Below are positions 14,481 through 26,375 of a stretch of DNA of 64,000 nucleotides, in pieces. Source of the DNA: Liolophura sinensis. Its lineage: Eukaryota > Mollusca > Polyplacophora > Chitonida > Chitonidae. The stretch covers positions 118,071 to 182,070 of the forward strand of contig NW_027017975.1 in assembly GCF_032854445.1 (NCBI RefSeq), written 5' to 3'. Within the stretch, counting starts at the first letter, position 1; each line of letters starts with the position of its first letter. Below the pieces are notes generated by a model, which was given only the letters and a program-made list of their open reading frames with translations, did no database searches and had not been told where the DNA came from. Made by a program: the position numbers and the translations under genes.

Positions 14481-16117
14481 TCTTTTGGCACCTTATTGAT
14501 GTGGGTCAGTGTTCAATTGTACTTTTTACAGCGGACTGTATCAAGTACCTTGTGTTTTTTTTATATACAAATGGTGTGGTTTTTCTACATGTAGATAAAG
14601 ACATTGAGTTTGTCTTCGACTTAGAAGTAAGACATTTGCTGGGTGAGTTAAATGGGCTTGGCCCAAAGATTTGACGTCGTCTGGGCTACCGAAGGGCACA
14701 TAACTTATAATGAAAAGTTGAATATAGTAATGACCAGTCGCGATTGTACATAGTTAATGTAGCCGATTTCAATTAGCAAAAAGACCAGGCAAAAATCCAA
14801 AAGTGGAAAAACTGTTCCAATGCTGCTGGTAAGAGGCTAATCCGACGTATTTTTTGACGAGAAATCGAATGGTGCAAACCGCGTTGCTCTCCGACCAATA
14901 CTTTTGGCTGTAGCCACAAATGAATAATCATTGATGTCAAGATCACGTGCCCAGCAACGGCTCTTACTCCATGGAAACCAAGGAAATTTGCAATTTTTCA
15001 ACAGCTGGAGATGCCTGGCCCAATTGCGCATCTTTTGACAGCTTATTGATGTGGGTCAGTGTTCAATTGTACTTTTTACAGCAGACTGTATCAAGTACCT
15101 TCTGTTTTTTTTATATACAAATGGTGTGGTTTTTCTACATGTAGATAAAGACATTGAGTTTGTCTTCGACTTAGAAGTAAGACAACTGCTGGGTGAGTTA
15201 AATGGGCTTGGCCCAAAGATTTGACGTCGTCTGGGCTACCGAAGGGCACATAACTTATAATGAAAAGTTGAATATAGTAATGACCAGTCGCGATTGTACA
15301 TAGTTAATGTAGCCCATTTCAATTCGCAAAAAGATCAGGTAAAAATCTAAAAGTGGAAAAACTGTTCCAATGCTGCTGGTAAGAGGCTAATCCGACGTAT
15401 TTTTGGACGAGAAATCGAATGGTGCAAACCGCGTTGCTCTCCGACCAATACTTTTGGCTGTAGCCACAAATGAATAATCATTGATGTCAAGATCACGTGC
15501 CCAGCAACGGCTCTTACTCCATGGAAACCAAGGAAATTTGCAATTTTTCAACAGCTGGAGATGCCTGGCCCAATTGCGCATCTTTTGGCACCTTATTGAT
15601 GTGGGTCAGTGTTCAATTGTACTTTTTACAGCGGACTGTATCAAGTACCTTGTGTTTTTTTTTATATACAAATGGTGTGGTTTTTCTACATGTAGATAAA
15701 AACATTGAGTTTGTCTTCGACTTAGAAGTAAGACAACTGCTGGGTGAGTTAAATGGGCTTGGCCCAAAGAGTTGACGTCGTCTGGGCTACCGAAGGGCAC
15801 ATAACTTATAATGAAAAGTTGAATATAGTAATGACCAGTCGCGATTGTACATAGTTAATGTAGCGGATTTCAATTAGAAAAAATACCAGGCAAAAATCCA
15901 AAAGTGGAAAAAACTGTTCCAATGCTGCTGGTAAGAGGCTAATCCGACGTATTTTTTGACGAGAAATCGAATGGTGCAAACCGCGTTGCTCTCCGACCAA
16001 TACTTTTGGCTGTAGCCACAAATGAATAATCATTGATGTCAAGATCACGTGCCCAGCAACGGCTCTTACTCCATGGAAACCAAGGAAATTTGCAATTTTT
16101 CAACAGCTGGAGATGCC

Positions 16118-16311
16118 TGGCCCAATTGCGCATCTTTTGGCACCTTATTGATGTGGGTCAGTGTTCAATTGTACTTTTTACAGCGGACTGTATCAAGTAC
16201 CTTGTGTTTTTTTTATATACAAATGGTGTGGTTTTTCTACATGTAGATAAAGACATTGAGTTTGTCTTCGACTTAGAAGTAAGACAACTGCTGGGTGAGT
16301 TAAATGGGCTT
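16118..16311. other. 194-bp spacer between the inverted arms at the array inversion
   Basis: The left arm of the inverted repeat, ending GGAGATGCC at 16109-16117, is the reverse complement of the right arm that starts GGCATCTCC at 16312-16320. Bases 16118-16311 are forward-oriented satellite with no partner opposite them. The inversion is thus an asymmetric fold-back with a 194-bp loop, not a perfect palindrome. The arms extend on both sides as diverged monomers. Confidence 0.85.
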
Positions 16312-16314
16312 GGC
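16312..16314. other. Inversion junction with 3-bp GGC microhomology
   Basis: To the left the sequence follows the forward monomer up to ATGGGCTTGGC. To the right it follows the reverse monomer from GGCATCTCC. GGC fits both sides, so the exact breakpoint is ambiguous by 3 bp. In an intact forward monomer the left-hand break site is the small hairpin TGGGC-TTG-GCCCA, so the break falls inside that symmetric element. A short overlap and a break at a hairpin would fit end joining or template switching. That mechanism is inference. Confidence 0.85.
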
Positions 16315-18025
16315 ATCTCCAGGTGTTGAAAAATTGCAAATTTCCTTGGTTTCCATGGAGTAAGAGCCGTTGCTGGGCACGTGATCTTAACATCAATGAT
16401 TATTCATTTGTGGCTACAGCCAAAAGTATTGGTCGGAGAGCAACGCGGTTTGCACCATTCGATTTCTCGTCAAAAAATACGTCGGATTAGCCTCTTACCA
16501 GCAGCATTGGAACAGTTTTTCCACTTTTGGATTTTTACCTGGTCGTTTTGCGAATTGAAATCGGCTACATTAACTATGTACAATCGCGACTGGTCATTAC
16601 TATATTCAACTTTTCATTATAAGTTATGTGCCCTTCGGTAGCCCAGACGACGTCAAATCTTTGGGCAAAGCCCATTTAACTCACCCAGCAGTTGTCTTAC
16701 TTCTAAGTCGAAGACAAACTCAATGTCTTTATCTACATGTAGAAAAACCACACCATTTGTATATAAAAAAACACAAGGTACTTGATACAGTCCGCTGTAA
16801 AAAGTACAATTGAACACTGACCCACATCAATAAGGTGCCAAAAGATGCGCAATTGGGCCAGGCATCTCCAGCTGTTGAAAACTTGCAAATTTCTATGGTT
16901 TCCATGGAGTAAGAGCCGTTGCTGGGCACGTGATCTTGACATCAAAGATTATTCATTTGTGGCTACAGCCAAAAGTATTCGTCGGAGAGCAACGCGGTTT
17001 GCACCATTCGATTTCTCGTCAAAAAATACGTCGGATTAGTCTCTTACCAGCAGCATTGGAACAGTTTTTCCACTTTTGGATTTTTGCCTGGTATTTTTTC
17101 TAATTGAAATCGGCTACATTAACTATGTACAATCGCGACTGGTCATTACTATATTCAACTTTTCATTATAAGTTATGTGCCCTTCGGTAGCCCAGACGAC
17201 GTCAAATCTTTGGGCCAAGCCCATTTAACTCACCCAGCAAATGTCTTACATCTAAGTCGAAGACAATCTCAATGTCTTTATCTACATATAGAAAAACCAC
17301 ACCATTTGTACATAAAAAAACACAAGGTACATGATACAGTCTGCTGTAAAAAAGTACAATTGAACACTGACCCACATCAATAAGGTGCCAAAAGATGCGC
17401 AATTGGGCCAGGCATCTCCAGCTGTTGAAAAATTGCAAATTTCCTTGGTTTCCATGGAGTAAGAGCCGTTGCTGGGCACGTGATCTTGACATCAATGATT
17501 ATTCATTTGTGGCTACAGCCAAAAGTATTGGTCGGAGAGCAACGCGGTTTGCACCATTCGATTTCTCGTCAAAAATACGTCGGATTAGCCTCTTACCAGC
17601 AGCATTGGAACAGTTTTTCCACTTTAGGATTTTTGCCTGGTCTTTTTGCGAATTAAAATCGGCTACATTAACTATGTACAATCGCGACTGGTCATTACTA
17701 TATTCAACTTTTCATTATAAGTTATGTGCCCTTCGGTAGCCCAGACGACGTCAAATCTTTGGGCCAAGCCCATTTAACTCACCCAGCAAATGTCTTACTT
17801 CTAAGTCGAAGACAAACTCAATGTCTTTATCTACATGTAGAAAAACCACACCATTTGTATATAAAAAAAACACAAGGTACTTGATACAGTCTGCTGTAAA
17901 AAGTACAATTGAACACTGACCCACATCAATAAGGTGCCAAAAGATGCGCAATTGGGCCAGGCATCTCCAGCTGTTGAAAAATTGCAAATTTCCTTGGTTT
18001 CCATGGAGTAAGAGCCGTTGCTGGG

Positions 18026-18031
18026 CACGTG
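18026..18031. promoter_or_regulatory. E-box motif CACGTG, present in nearly every monomer
   Basis: A perfect CACGTG palindrome occurs once per monomer; this is the copy in the reference monomer. CACGTG is the core recognised by many basic helix-loop-helix proteins. With its flank (ATCACGTG on the other strand) it also fits the RTCACRTG consensus of the yeast CDEI element. One of the few losses is near 33438, where the copy reads CACCTG. A 6-bp match alone does not show binding, and one site in the monomer is automatically multiplied to over a hundred in the array. Confidence 0.35.
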
Positions 18032-18407
18032 ATCTTGACATCAATGATTATTCGTTTGTGGCTACAGCCAAAAGTATTGGTCGGAGAGCAACGCGGTTTG
18101 CACCATTCGATTTCTCGTCAAAAAATACGTCGGATTAGCCTCTTACCAGCAGCATTGGAACAGTTTTCCCACTTTTGGATTTTTGCCTGGTCTTTTTGCG
18201 AATTGAAATCGGCTACATTAACTATGTACAATCGCGACTGGTCATTACTATATTCAACTTTTCATTATAAGTTATGTGCCCTTCGGTAGCCCAGACGACG
18301 TCAAATCTTTGGGCCAAGCCCATTTAACTCACCCAGCAAATGTCTTACTTCTAAGTCGAAGACAAACTCAATGTCTTTATCTACATGTAGAAAAACCACA
18401 CCATTTG

Positions 18408-18420
18408 TATATAAAAAAAA
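18408..18420 (+). promoter_or_regulatory. TATA-like element and A-run in each monomer
   Basis: TATATA followed directly by a run of A recurs in nearly every monomer; the reference copy is given. It matches a TATA-box consensus (TATAWAW) on the plus strand of the right domain and therefore on the minus strand of the left domain. Run length varies between copies, roughly 6-10 A. Occasional copies are interrupted, for example near 27215 and 29416 (ATATATTAAA), 27771 (TATAAAAATAAC) and 51908 (TATTTAAA). It could simply be an AT-rich slippage tract. No initiator or downstream gene is visible. Confidence 0.3.
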
Positions 18421-20952
18421 CACAAGGTACTTGATACAGTCCGCTGTAAAAAGTACAATTGAACACTGACCCACATCAATAAGGTGCCAAAAGATGCGCA
18501 ATTGGGCCAGGCATCTCCAGCTGTTGAAAAATTGCAAATTTCCTTGGTTTCCATGGAGTAAGAGCCGTTGCTGGGCACGTGATCTTGACATCAATGATTA
18601 TTCATTTGTGGCTACAGCCAAAAGTATTGGTCGGAGAGCAACGCGATTTGCACCATTCGATTTCTCGTCAAAAAATACGTCGGATTAGCCTCTTACCAGC
18701 AGCATTGGAACAGTTTTTCCACTTTTGGATTTTTGCCTGGTATTTTTTCTAATTGAAATCGGCTACATTAACTATGTACAATCGCGACTGGTCATTACTA
18801 TATTCAACTTTTCAATATAAGTTATGTGCCCTTCGGTAGCCCAGACGACGTCAAATCTTTGGGCCAAGCCCATTTAACTCACCCAGCAAATGTCTTACTT
18901 CTAAGTCGAAGACAAACTCAATGTCTTTATCTACATGTAGAAAAACCACACCATTTGTATATAAATAAAACACAAGGTACTTGATACAGTCCGCTGTAAA
19001 AAGTACAATTGAACACTGACCCACATCAATAAGGTGCCAAAAGATGCGCAATTGGGCCAGGCATCTCCAGCTGTTGAAAAATTGCAAATTTCCTTGGTTT
19101 CCATGGAGTAAGAGCCGTTGCTGGGCACGTGATCTTGACATCAATGATTATTCATTTGTGGCTACAGCCAAAAGTATTGGTCGGAGAGCAACGCGGTTTG
19201 CACCATTCGATTTCTCGTCCAAAAATACGTCGGATTAGCCTCTTACCAGCAGCATTGGAACAGTTTTTCTACTTTTGGATTTTTGCCAGATCTTTTTGCG
19301 AATTGAAATCGGCTACATTAACTATGTACAATCGCGACTGGTCATTACTATATTCAACTTTTCATTATAAGTTATGTGCCCTTCGGTAGCCCAGACGACG
19401 TCAAATCTTTGGGCCAAGCCCATTTAACTCACCCAGCAGTTGTCTTACTTCTAAGTCGAAGACAAACTCAATGTCTTTATCTACATGTAGAAAAACCACA
19501 CCATTTGTATATAAAAAAAACACAAGGTACTTGATACAGTCCGCTGTAAAAAGCACAATTGAACACTGACCCACATCAATAAGGTGCCAAAAGATGCGCA
19601 ATTGGGCCAGGAATCTCCAGCTGTTGAAAAATTGCAAATTTCCTTGGTTTCTATGGAGTAAGAGCCGTTGCTGGGCACGTGATCTTGACATCAATGATTA
19701 TTCATTTGTGGCTACAGCCAAAAGTATTCGTCGGAGAGCAACGCGGTTTGCACCATTCGATTTCTCGTCAAAAAATACGTCGGATTAGCCTCTTACCAGC
19801 AGCATTGGAACAGTTTTTCTACTTTTGGATTTTTGCCAGATCTTTTTGCGAATTGAAATCGGCTACATTAACTATGTACAATCGCGACTGGTCATTACTA
19901 TATTCAACTTTTCATTATAAGTTATGTGCCCTTCGGTAGCCCAGACGACGTCAAATCTTTGGGCCAAGCCCATTTAACTCACCCAGCAAATGTCTTACTT
20001 CTAAGTCGAAGACAAACTCAATGTCTTTATCTACATGTAGAAAAACCACACCATTTGTATATAAAAAAAAACACAAGGTACTTGATACAGTCCGCTGTAA
20101 AAAGTACAATTGAACACTGACCCACATCAATAAGGTGCCAAAAGATGCGCAATTGGGCCAGGCATCTCCAGCTGTTGAAAAATTGCAAATTTCCTTGGTT
20201 TCCATGGAGTAAGAGCCGTTGCTGGGCACGTGATCTTGACATCAATGATTATTCATTTGTGGCTATAGCCAAAAGTATTGGTCGGAGAGCAACGCGGTTT
20301 GCACCATTCGATTTCTCGTCAAAAAATACGTCGGATTAGCCTCTTACCAGCAGCATTGGAACAGTTTTTCCACTTTTGGATTTTTGCCTGGTATTTTTTC
20401 TAATTGAAATCGGCTACATTAACTATGTACAATCGCGACTGGTCATTACTATATTCAACTTTTCATTATAAGTTATGTGCCCTTCGGTAGCCCAGACGAC
20501 GTCAAATCTTTGGGCCAAGCCCATTTAACTCACCCAGCAAATGTCTTACTTCTAAGTCGAAGACAAACTCAATGTCTTTATCTACATGTAGAAAAACCAC
20601 ACCATTTGTGTATAAAAAAAAACAAAAAGTACATGATGAAGTCTGCTGTAAAAAGTACAATTGAACACTGACCCACATCAATAAGGTGCCAAAAGATGCG
20701 CAATTGGGCCAGGCATCTCCAGCTGTTGAAAAATTGCAAATTTCCTTGGTTTCCATGGAGTAAGAGCCGTTGCTGCGCACGTGATCTTGACATCAATGAT
20801 TATTCATTTGTGGCTACAGCCAAAAGTATTGGTCGGAGAGCAACGCCATTTGCACCATTCGATTTCTCGTCAAAAAATACGTCGGATTAGCCTCTTACCA
20901 GCAGCATTGGAACAGTTTTTCCACTTTTGGATTTTTGCCTGGTATTTTTTCT

Positions 20953-23900
20953 AATTGAAATCGGCTACATTAACTATGTACAATCGCGACTGGTCATTAC
21001 TATATTCAACTTTTCATTATAAGTTATGTGCCCTTCGGTAGCCCAGACGACGTCAAATCTTTGGGCCAAGCCCATTTAACTCACCCAGCAAATGTCTTAC
21101 TTCTAAGTCGAAGACAAACTCAATGTCTTTATCTACATGTAGAAAAACCACACCATTTGTATATAAAAAAAACACAAGGTACATGATAAAGTCTGCTGTA
21201 AAAAGTACAATTGAACACTGACTCACATCAATAAGGTGCCAAAAGATGCGCAATTGGGCCAGGCATCTCCAGCTGTTGAAAAATTGCAAATTTCTATGGT
21301 TTCCATGGAGTAAGAGCCGTTGCTGGGCACGTGATCTTGACATCAATGATTATTCATTTGTGGCTACAGCCAAAAGTATTGGTCGGAGAGCAACGCGGTT
21401 TGCACCATGCGATTTCTCGTCAAAAAATACGTCGGATTAGCCTCTTACCAGCAGCATTGGAACAGTTTTTCCACTTTTGGATTTTTGCCTGGTCTTTTTG
21501 CTAATTGAAATCGGCTACATTAACTATGTACAATCGCGACTGGTCATTACTATATTCAACTTTTCATTATAAGTTATGTGCCCTTCGGTAGCACAGACGA
21601 CGTCAAATCTTTGGGCCAAGCCCATTTAACTCACCCAGAAAATGTCTTACTTCTAAGTCGAAGACAAACTCAATGTCTTTATCTACATGTAGAAAAACCA
21701 CACCATTTGTATATAAAAAACAACACAAGGTACTTGATACAGTCCGCTGTAAAAAGTACAATTGAACACTGACCCACATCAATAAGGTGCCAAAAGATGC
21801 GCAATTGGGCCAGGCATCTCCAGCTGTTGAAAAATTGCAAATTTCCTTGGTTTCCATGGAGTAAGAGCCGTTGCTGGGCACGTGATCTTGACATCAATGA
21901 TTATTCATTTGTGGCTACAGCCAAAAGTATTGGTCGGAGAGCAACGCGGTTTGCACCATTCGATTTCTCGTCAAAAAATACGTCGGATTAGCCTCTTACC
22001 AGCAGCATTGGAACAGTTTTTCTACTTTTGGATTTTTGACAGATCTTTTTGCGAATTGAAATCGGCTACTTTAACTATGTACAATCGCGACTGGTCATTA
22101 CTATATTCAACTTTTCATTATAAGTTATGTGCCCTTCGGTAGCCCAGACGACGTCAAATCTTTGGGCCAAGCCCATTTAACTCACCCAGCAGTTGTCTTC
22201 CTTCTAAGTCGAAGACAAACTCAATGTCTTTATCTACATGTAGAAAAACCACACCATTTGTATATAAAAAAAACACAAGGTACTTGATACAGTCCGCTGT
22301 AAAAAGTACAATTGAACACTGACCCACATCAATAAGGTGCCAAAAGATGCGCAATTGGGCCAGGCATCTCCAGCTGTTGAAAAATTGCAAATTTCCTTGG
22401 TTTCTATGGAGTAAGAGCCGTTGCTGGGCACGTGATCTTGACATCAATGATTATTCATTTGTGGCTACAGCCAAAAGTATTGGTCGGAGAGCAACGCGGT
22501 TTGCACCATTCGATTTCTCGTCAAAAAATACGTCGGATTAGCCTCTTACCAGCAGCATTGGAACAGTTTTTCTACTTTTGGATTTTTGCCAGATCTTTTT
22601 GCGAATTGAAATCGGCTACATTAACTATGTACAATCGCGACTGGTCATTACTATATTCAACTTTTCATTATAAGTTATGTGCCCTTCGGTAGCCCAGACG
22701 ACGTCAAATCTTTGGGCCAAGCCCATTTAACTCACCCAGCAGTTGTCTTACTTCTAAGTCGAAGACAAACTCAATGTCTTTATCTACATGTAGAAAAACC
22801 ACACCATTTGTATATAAAAAAAACACAAGGTACTTGATACAGTCCGCTGTAAAAAGTACAATTGAACACTGACCCACATCAATAAGGTGCCAAAAGATGC
22901 GCAATTGGGCCAGGCATCTCCAGCTGTTGAAAAATTGTAAATTTCCTTGGTTTCTATGGAGTAAGAGCCGTTGCTGGGCACGTGATCTTGACATCAATGA
23001 TTATTCATTTGTGGCTACAGCCCAAAGTATTGGTCGGAGAGCAACGCGGTTTGCACCATTCGATTTCTCGTCAAAAAAATACGTCGGATTAGCCTCTTAC
23101 CAGCAGCATTGGAACAGTTTTTCTACTTTTGGATTTTTGCCTGGTCTTTTTGCTAATTGAAATCGACTACATTAACTATGTACAATCGCGACTGGTCATT
23201 ACTATATTCAACTTTTCATTATAAGTTATGTGCCCTTCGGTAGCCCAGACGACGTCAAATCTTTGGGCCAAGCCCATTTAACTCACCCAGCAAATGTCTT
23301 ACTTCTAAGTCGAAGACAAAATCAGTGTCTTTATCTACATGTAGAAAAACCACACCATTTGTATATAAAAAAAACACAAGGTACTTGATACAGTCCGCTG
23401 TAAAAAGTACAATTGAACACTGACCCACATCAATAAGGTGCCAAAAGATGCGCAATTGGGCCAGGCATCTCCAGCTGTTGAAAAATTGCAAATTTCCTTG
23501 GTTTCCATGGAGTAAGAGCCGTTGCTGGGCACGTGATCTTGACATAAATGATGATTCATTTGTGGCTACAGCCAAAAGTATTGGTCGGAGAGCAACGCGG
23601 TTTGCACCATTCGATTTCTCGTCCAAAAATACGTCGGATTAGCCTCTTACCAGCAGCATTGGAACAGTTTTTCCACTTTTGGATTTTTGCCTGGTATTTT
23701 TGCGAATTGAAATCGGCTACATTAACTATGTACAATCGCGACTGGTCATTACTATATTCAACTTTTCATTATAAGTTATGTGCCCTTCGGTAGCCCAGAC
23801 GACGTCAAATCTTTGGGCCAAGCCCATTTAACTCACCCAGCAAATGTCTTACTTCTAAGTCGAAGACAAACTCAATGTCTTTATCTACATGTAGAAAAAC

Positions 23901-26375
23901 CACACCATTTGTATATAAAAAAAACACAAGGTACATGATAAAGTCTGCTGTAAAAAGTACAATTGAACACTGACTCACATCAATAAGGTGCCAAAAGATG
24001 CGCAATTGGGCCAGGCATCTCCAGCTGTTGAAAAATTGCAAATTTCTATGGTTTCCATGGAGTAAGAGCCGTTGCTGGGCACGTGATCTTGACATCAATG
24101 ATTATTCATTTGTGGCTACAGCCAAAAGTATTGGTCGGAGAGCAACGCGGTTTGCACCATGCGATTTCTCGTCAAAAAATACGTCGGATTAGCCTCTTAC
24201 CAGCAGCATTGGAACAGTTTTTCCACTTTTGGATTTTTGCCTGGTCTTTTTGCTAATTGAAATCGGCTACATTAACTATGTACAATCGCGACTGGTCATT
24301 ACTATATTCAACTTTTCATTATAAGTTATGTGCCCTTCGGTAGCACAGACGACGTCAAATCTTTGGGCCAAGCCCATTTAACTCACCCAGAAAATGTCTT
24401 ACTTCTAAGTCGAAGACAAACTCAATGTCTTTATCTACATGTAGAAAAACCACACCATTTGTATATAAAAAACAACACAAGGTACTTGATACAGTCCGCT
24501 GTAAAAAGTACAATTGAACACTGACCCACATCAATAAGGTGCCAAAAGATGCGCAATTGGGCCAGGCATCTCCAGCTGTTGAAAAATTGCAAATTTCCTT
24601 GGTTTCCATGGAGTAAGAGCCGTTGCTGGGCACGTGATCTTGACATCAATGATTATTCATTTGTGGCTACAGCCAAAAGTATTGGTCGGAGAGCAACGCG
24701 GTTTGCACCATTCGATTTCTCGTCAAAAAATACGTCGGATTAGCCTCTTACCAGCAGCATTGGAACAGTTTTTCTACTTTTGGATTTTTGACAGATCTTT
24801 TTGCGAATTGAAATCGGCTACTTTAACTATGTACAATCGCGACTGGTCATTACTATATTCAACTTTTCATTATAAGTTATGTGCCCTTCGGTAGCCCAGA
24901 CGACGTCAAATCTTTGGGCCAAGCCCATTTAACTCACCCAGCAGTTGTCTTCCTTCTAAGTCGAAGACAAACTCAATGTCTTTATCTACATGTAGAAAAA
25001 CCACACCATTTGTATATAAAAAAAACACAAGGTACTTGATACAGTCCGCTGTAAAAAGTACAATTGAACACTGACCCACATCAATAAGGTGCCAAAAGAT
25101 GCGCAATTGGGCCAGGCATCTCCAGCTGTTGAAAAATTGCAAATTTCCTTGGTTTCTATGGAGTAAGAGCCGTTGCTGGGCACGTGATCTTGACATCAAT
25201 GATTATTCATTTGTGGCTACAGCCAAAAGTATTGGTCGGAGAGCAACGCGGTTTGCACCATTCGATTTCTCGTCAAAAAATACGTCGGATTAGCCTCTTA
25301 CCAGCAGCATTGGAACAGTTTTTCTACTTTTGGATTTTTGCCAGATCTTTTTGCGAATTGAAATCGGCTACATTAACTATGTACAATCGCGACTGGTCAT
25401 TACTATATTCAACTTTTCATTATAAGTTATGTGCCCTTCGGTAGCCCAGACGACGTCAAATCTTTGGGCCAAGCCCATTTAACTCACCCAGCAGTTGTCT
25501 TACTTCTAAGTCGAAGACAAACTCAATGTCTTTATCTACATGTAGAAAAACCACACCATTTGTATATAAAAAAAACACAAGGTACTTGATACAGTCCGCT
25601 GTAAAAAGTACAATTGAACACTGACCCACATCAATAAGGTGCCAAAAGATGCGCAATTGGGCCAGGCATCTCCAGCTGTTGAAAAATTGTAAATTTCCTT
25701 GGTTTCTATGGAGTAAGAGCCGTTGCTGGGCACGTGATCTTGACATCAATGATTATTCATTTGTGGCTACAGCCCAAAGTATTGGTCGGAGAGCAACGCG
25801 GTTTGCACCATTCGATTTCTCGTCAAAAAAATACGTCGGATTAGCCTCTTACCAGCAGCATTGGAACAGTTTTTCTACTTTTGGATTTTTGCCTGGTCTT
25901 TTTGCTAATTGAAATCGACTACATTAACTATGTACAATCGCGACTGGTCATTACTATATTCAACTTTTCATTATAAGTTATGTGCCCTTCGGTAGCCCAG
26001 ACGACGTCAAATCTTTGGGCCAAGCCCATTTAACTCACCCAGCAAATGTCTTACTTCTAAGTCGAAGACAAAATCAGTGTCTTTATCTACATGTAGAAAA
26101 ACCACACCATTTGTATATAAAAAAAACACAAGGTACTTGATACAGTCCGCTGTAAAAAGTACAATTGAACACTGACCCACATCAATAAGGTGCCAAAAGA
26201 TGCGCAATTGGGCCAGGCATCTCCAGCTGTTGAAAAATTGCAAATTTCCTTGGTTTCCATGGAGTAAGAGCCGTTGCTGGGCACGTGATCTTGACATAAA
26301 TGATGATTCATTTGTGGCTACAGCCAAAAGTATTGGTCGGAGAGCAACGCGGTTTGCACCATTCGATTTCTCGTC
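20953..26375 (-). repeat. Recent 5-monomer tandem duplication, no difference seen over about 2.67 kb
   Basis: Bases 20953-23623 match 23705-26375 at an offset of 2752 bp, with no difference seen by eye. Rare shared markers include TGACTCACATC (21218, 23970), ACCATGCGATT (21405, 24157), CCCAGAAAATG (21640, 24392), the AAAACAACACAAGG run (21716, 24468), TTTTTGACAGATC (22033, 24785), GTCTTCCTTC (22196, 24948), AATCGACTAC (23161, 25913), AAATCAGTGTC (23318, 26070) and CATAAATGATGATTC (23544, 26296). Just outside, the copies differ at 20950 and 20952 (against 23702 and 23704) and at 23624 (against 26376). This is the longest seemingly identical pair I found. Confidence 0.88.

Larger units (their letters stand above)
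1..16314 (+). repeat. Tandem satellite array, left domain (forward monomers, about 30 copies)
   Basis: About 30 head-to-tail copies of a monomer of about 550 bp fill this stretch. An anchor beginning ATGTCAAGATCACGTG recurs at 83, 633, 1182, 1732, 2282, 2832, 3382, 3933, 4484, 5034 and so on to 16033. Spacing is almost always 549-551 bp, with small indels in homopolymer runs; 8333 to 8886 is 553. The array is already in progress at base 1, so its left end lies outside the window. Monomers differ by scattered substitutions, a few percent by eye. Because 550 is not a multiple of three and stops occur in every frame of each monomer, no reading frame crosses copies. The short open frames that recur every 550 bp follow from the repeat and are not supported as genes. 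The family is not one I recognise. The array ends at the inversion junction near 16314. Confidence 0.97.
17944..18493 (-). repeat. Reference satellite monomer (550 bp) with internal map
   Basis: A typical full monomer, given to locate recurring internal elements. Reading the plus strand here: NcoI-type CCATGG at 18001-18006; E-box CACGTG at 18026-18031; hairpin TGGCT-AC-AGCCA at 18059-18070; variable box 1 at 18185-18205, just before AATTG; hairpin TACAT-TAACT-ATGTA at 18214-18228; GACGTC at 18297-18302; hairpin TGGGC-CAA-GCCCA at 18310-18322; variable box 2 at 18335-18344 (CAGCAAATGT or CAGCAGTTGT types); perfect palindrome CTACATGTAG at 18381-18390; TATATA plus A-run at 18408-18420; variable box 3 at 18426-18447 (CTTGATACAGTCCGC or CATGATAAAGTCTGC types). 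The stretch between the second hairpin and GACGTC changes little between copies. The boxes and the A-run length carry most of the variation by eye. Confidence 0.9.

Noticed and set aside
16033-16329. Open frame of 98 codons crossing the inversion junction
   Set aside because: It is the usual satellite frame ended by sequence from the opposite orientation. Nothing suggests that it is expressed.
16118-16400. The inversion as a hairpin or fold-back read artefact
   Set aside because: The first monomers on the two sides are not exact reverse complements. For example, box 1 reads ACCTGGTCGTTTTGCG on the right but reverse-complements to GCCTGGTATTTTTTC on the left. An assembly mis-join is still possible.
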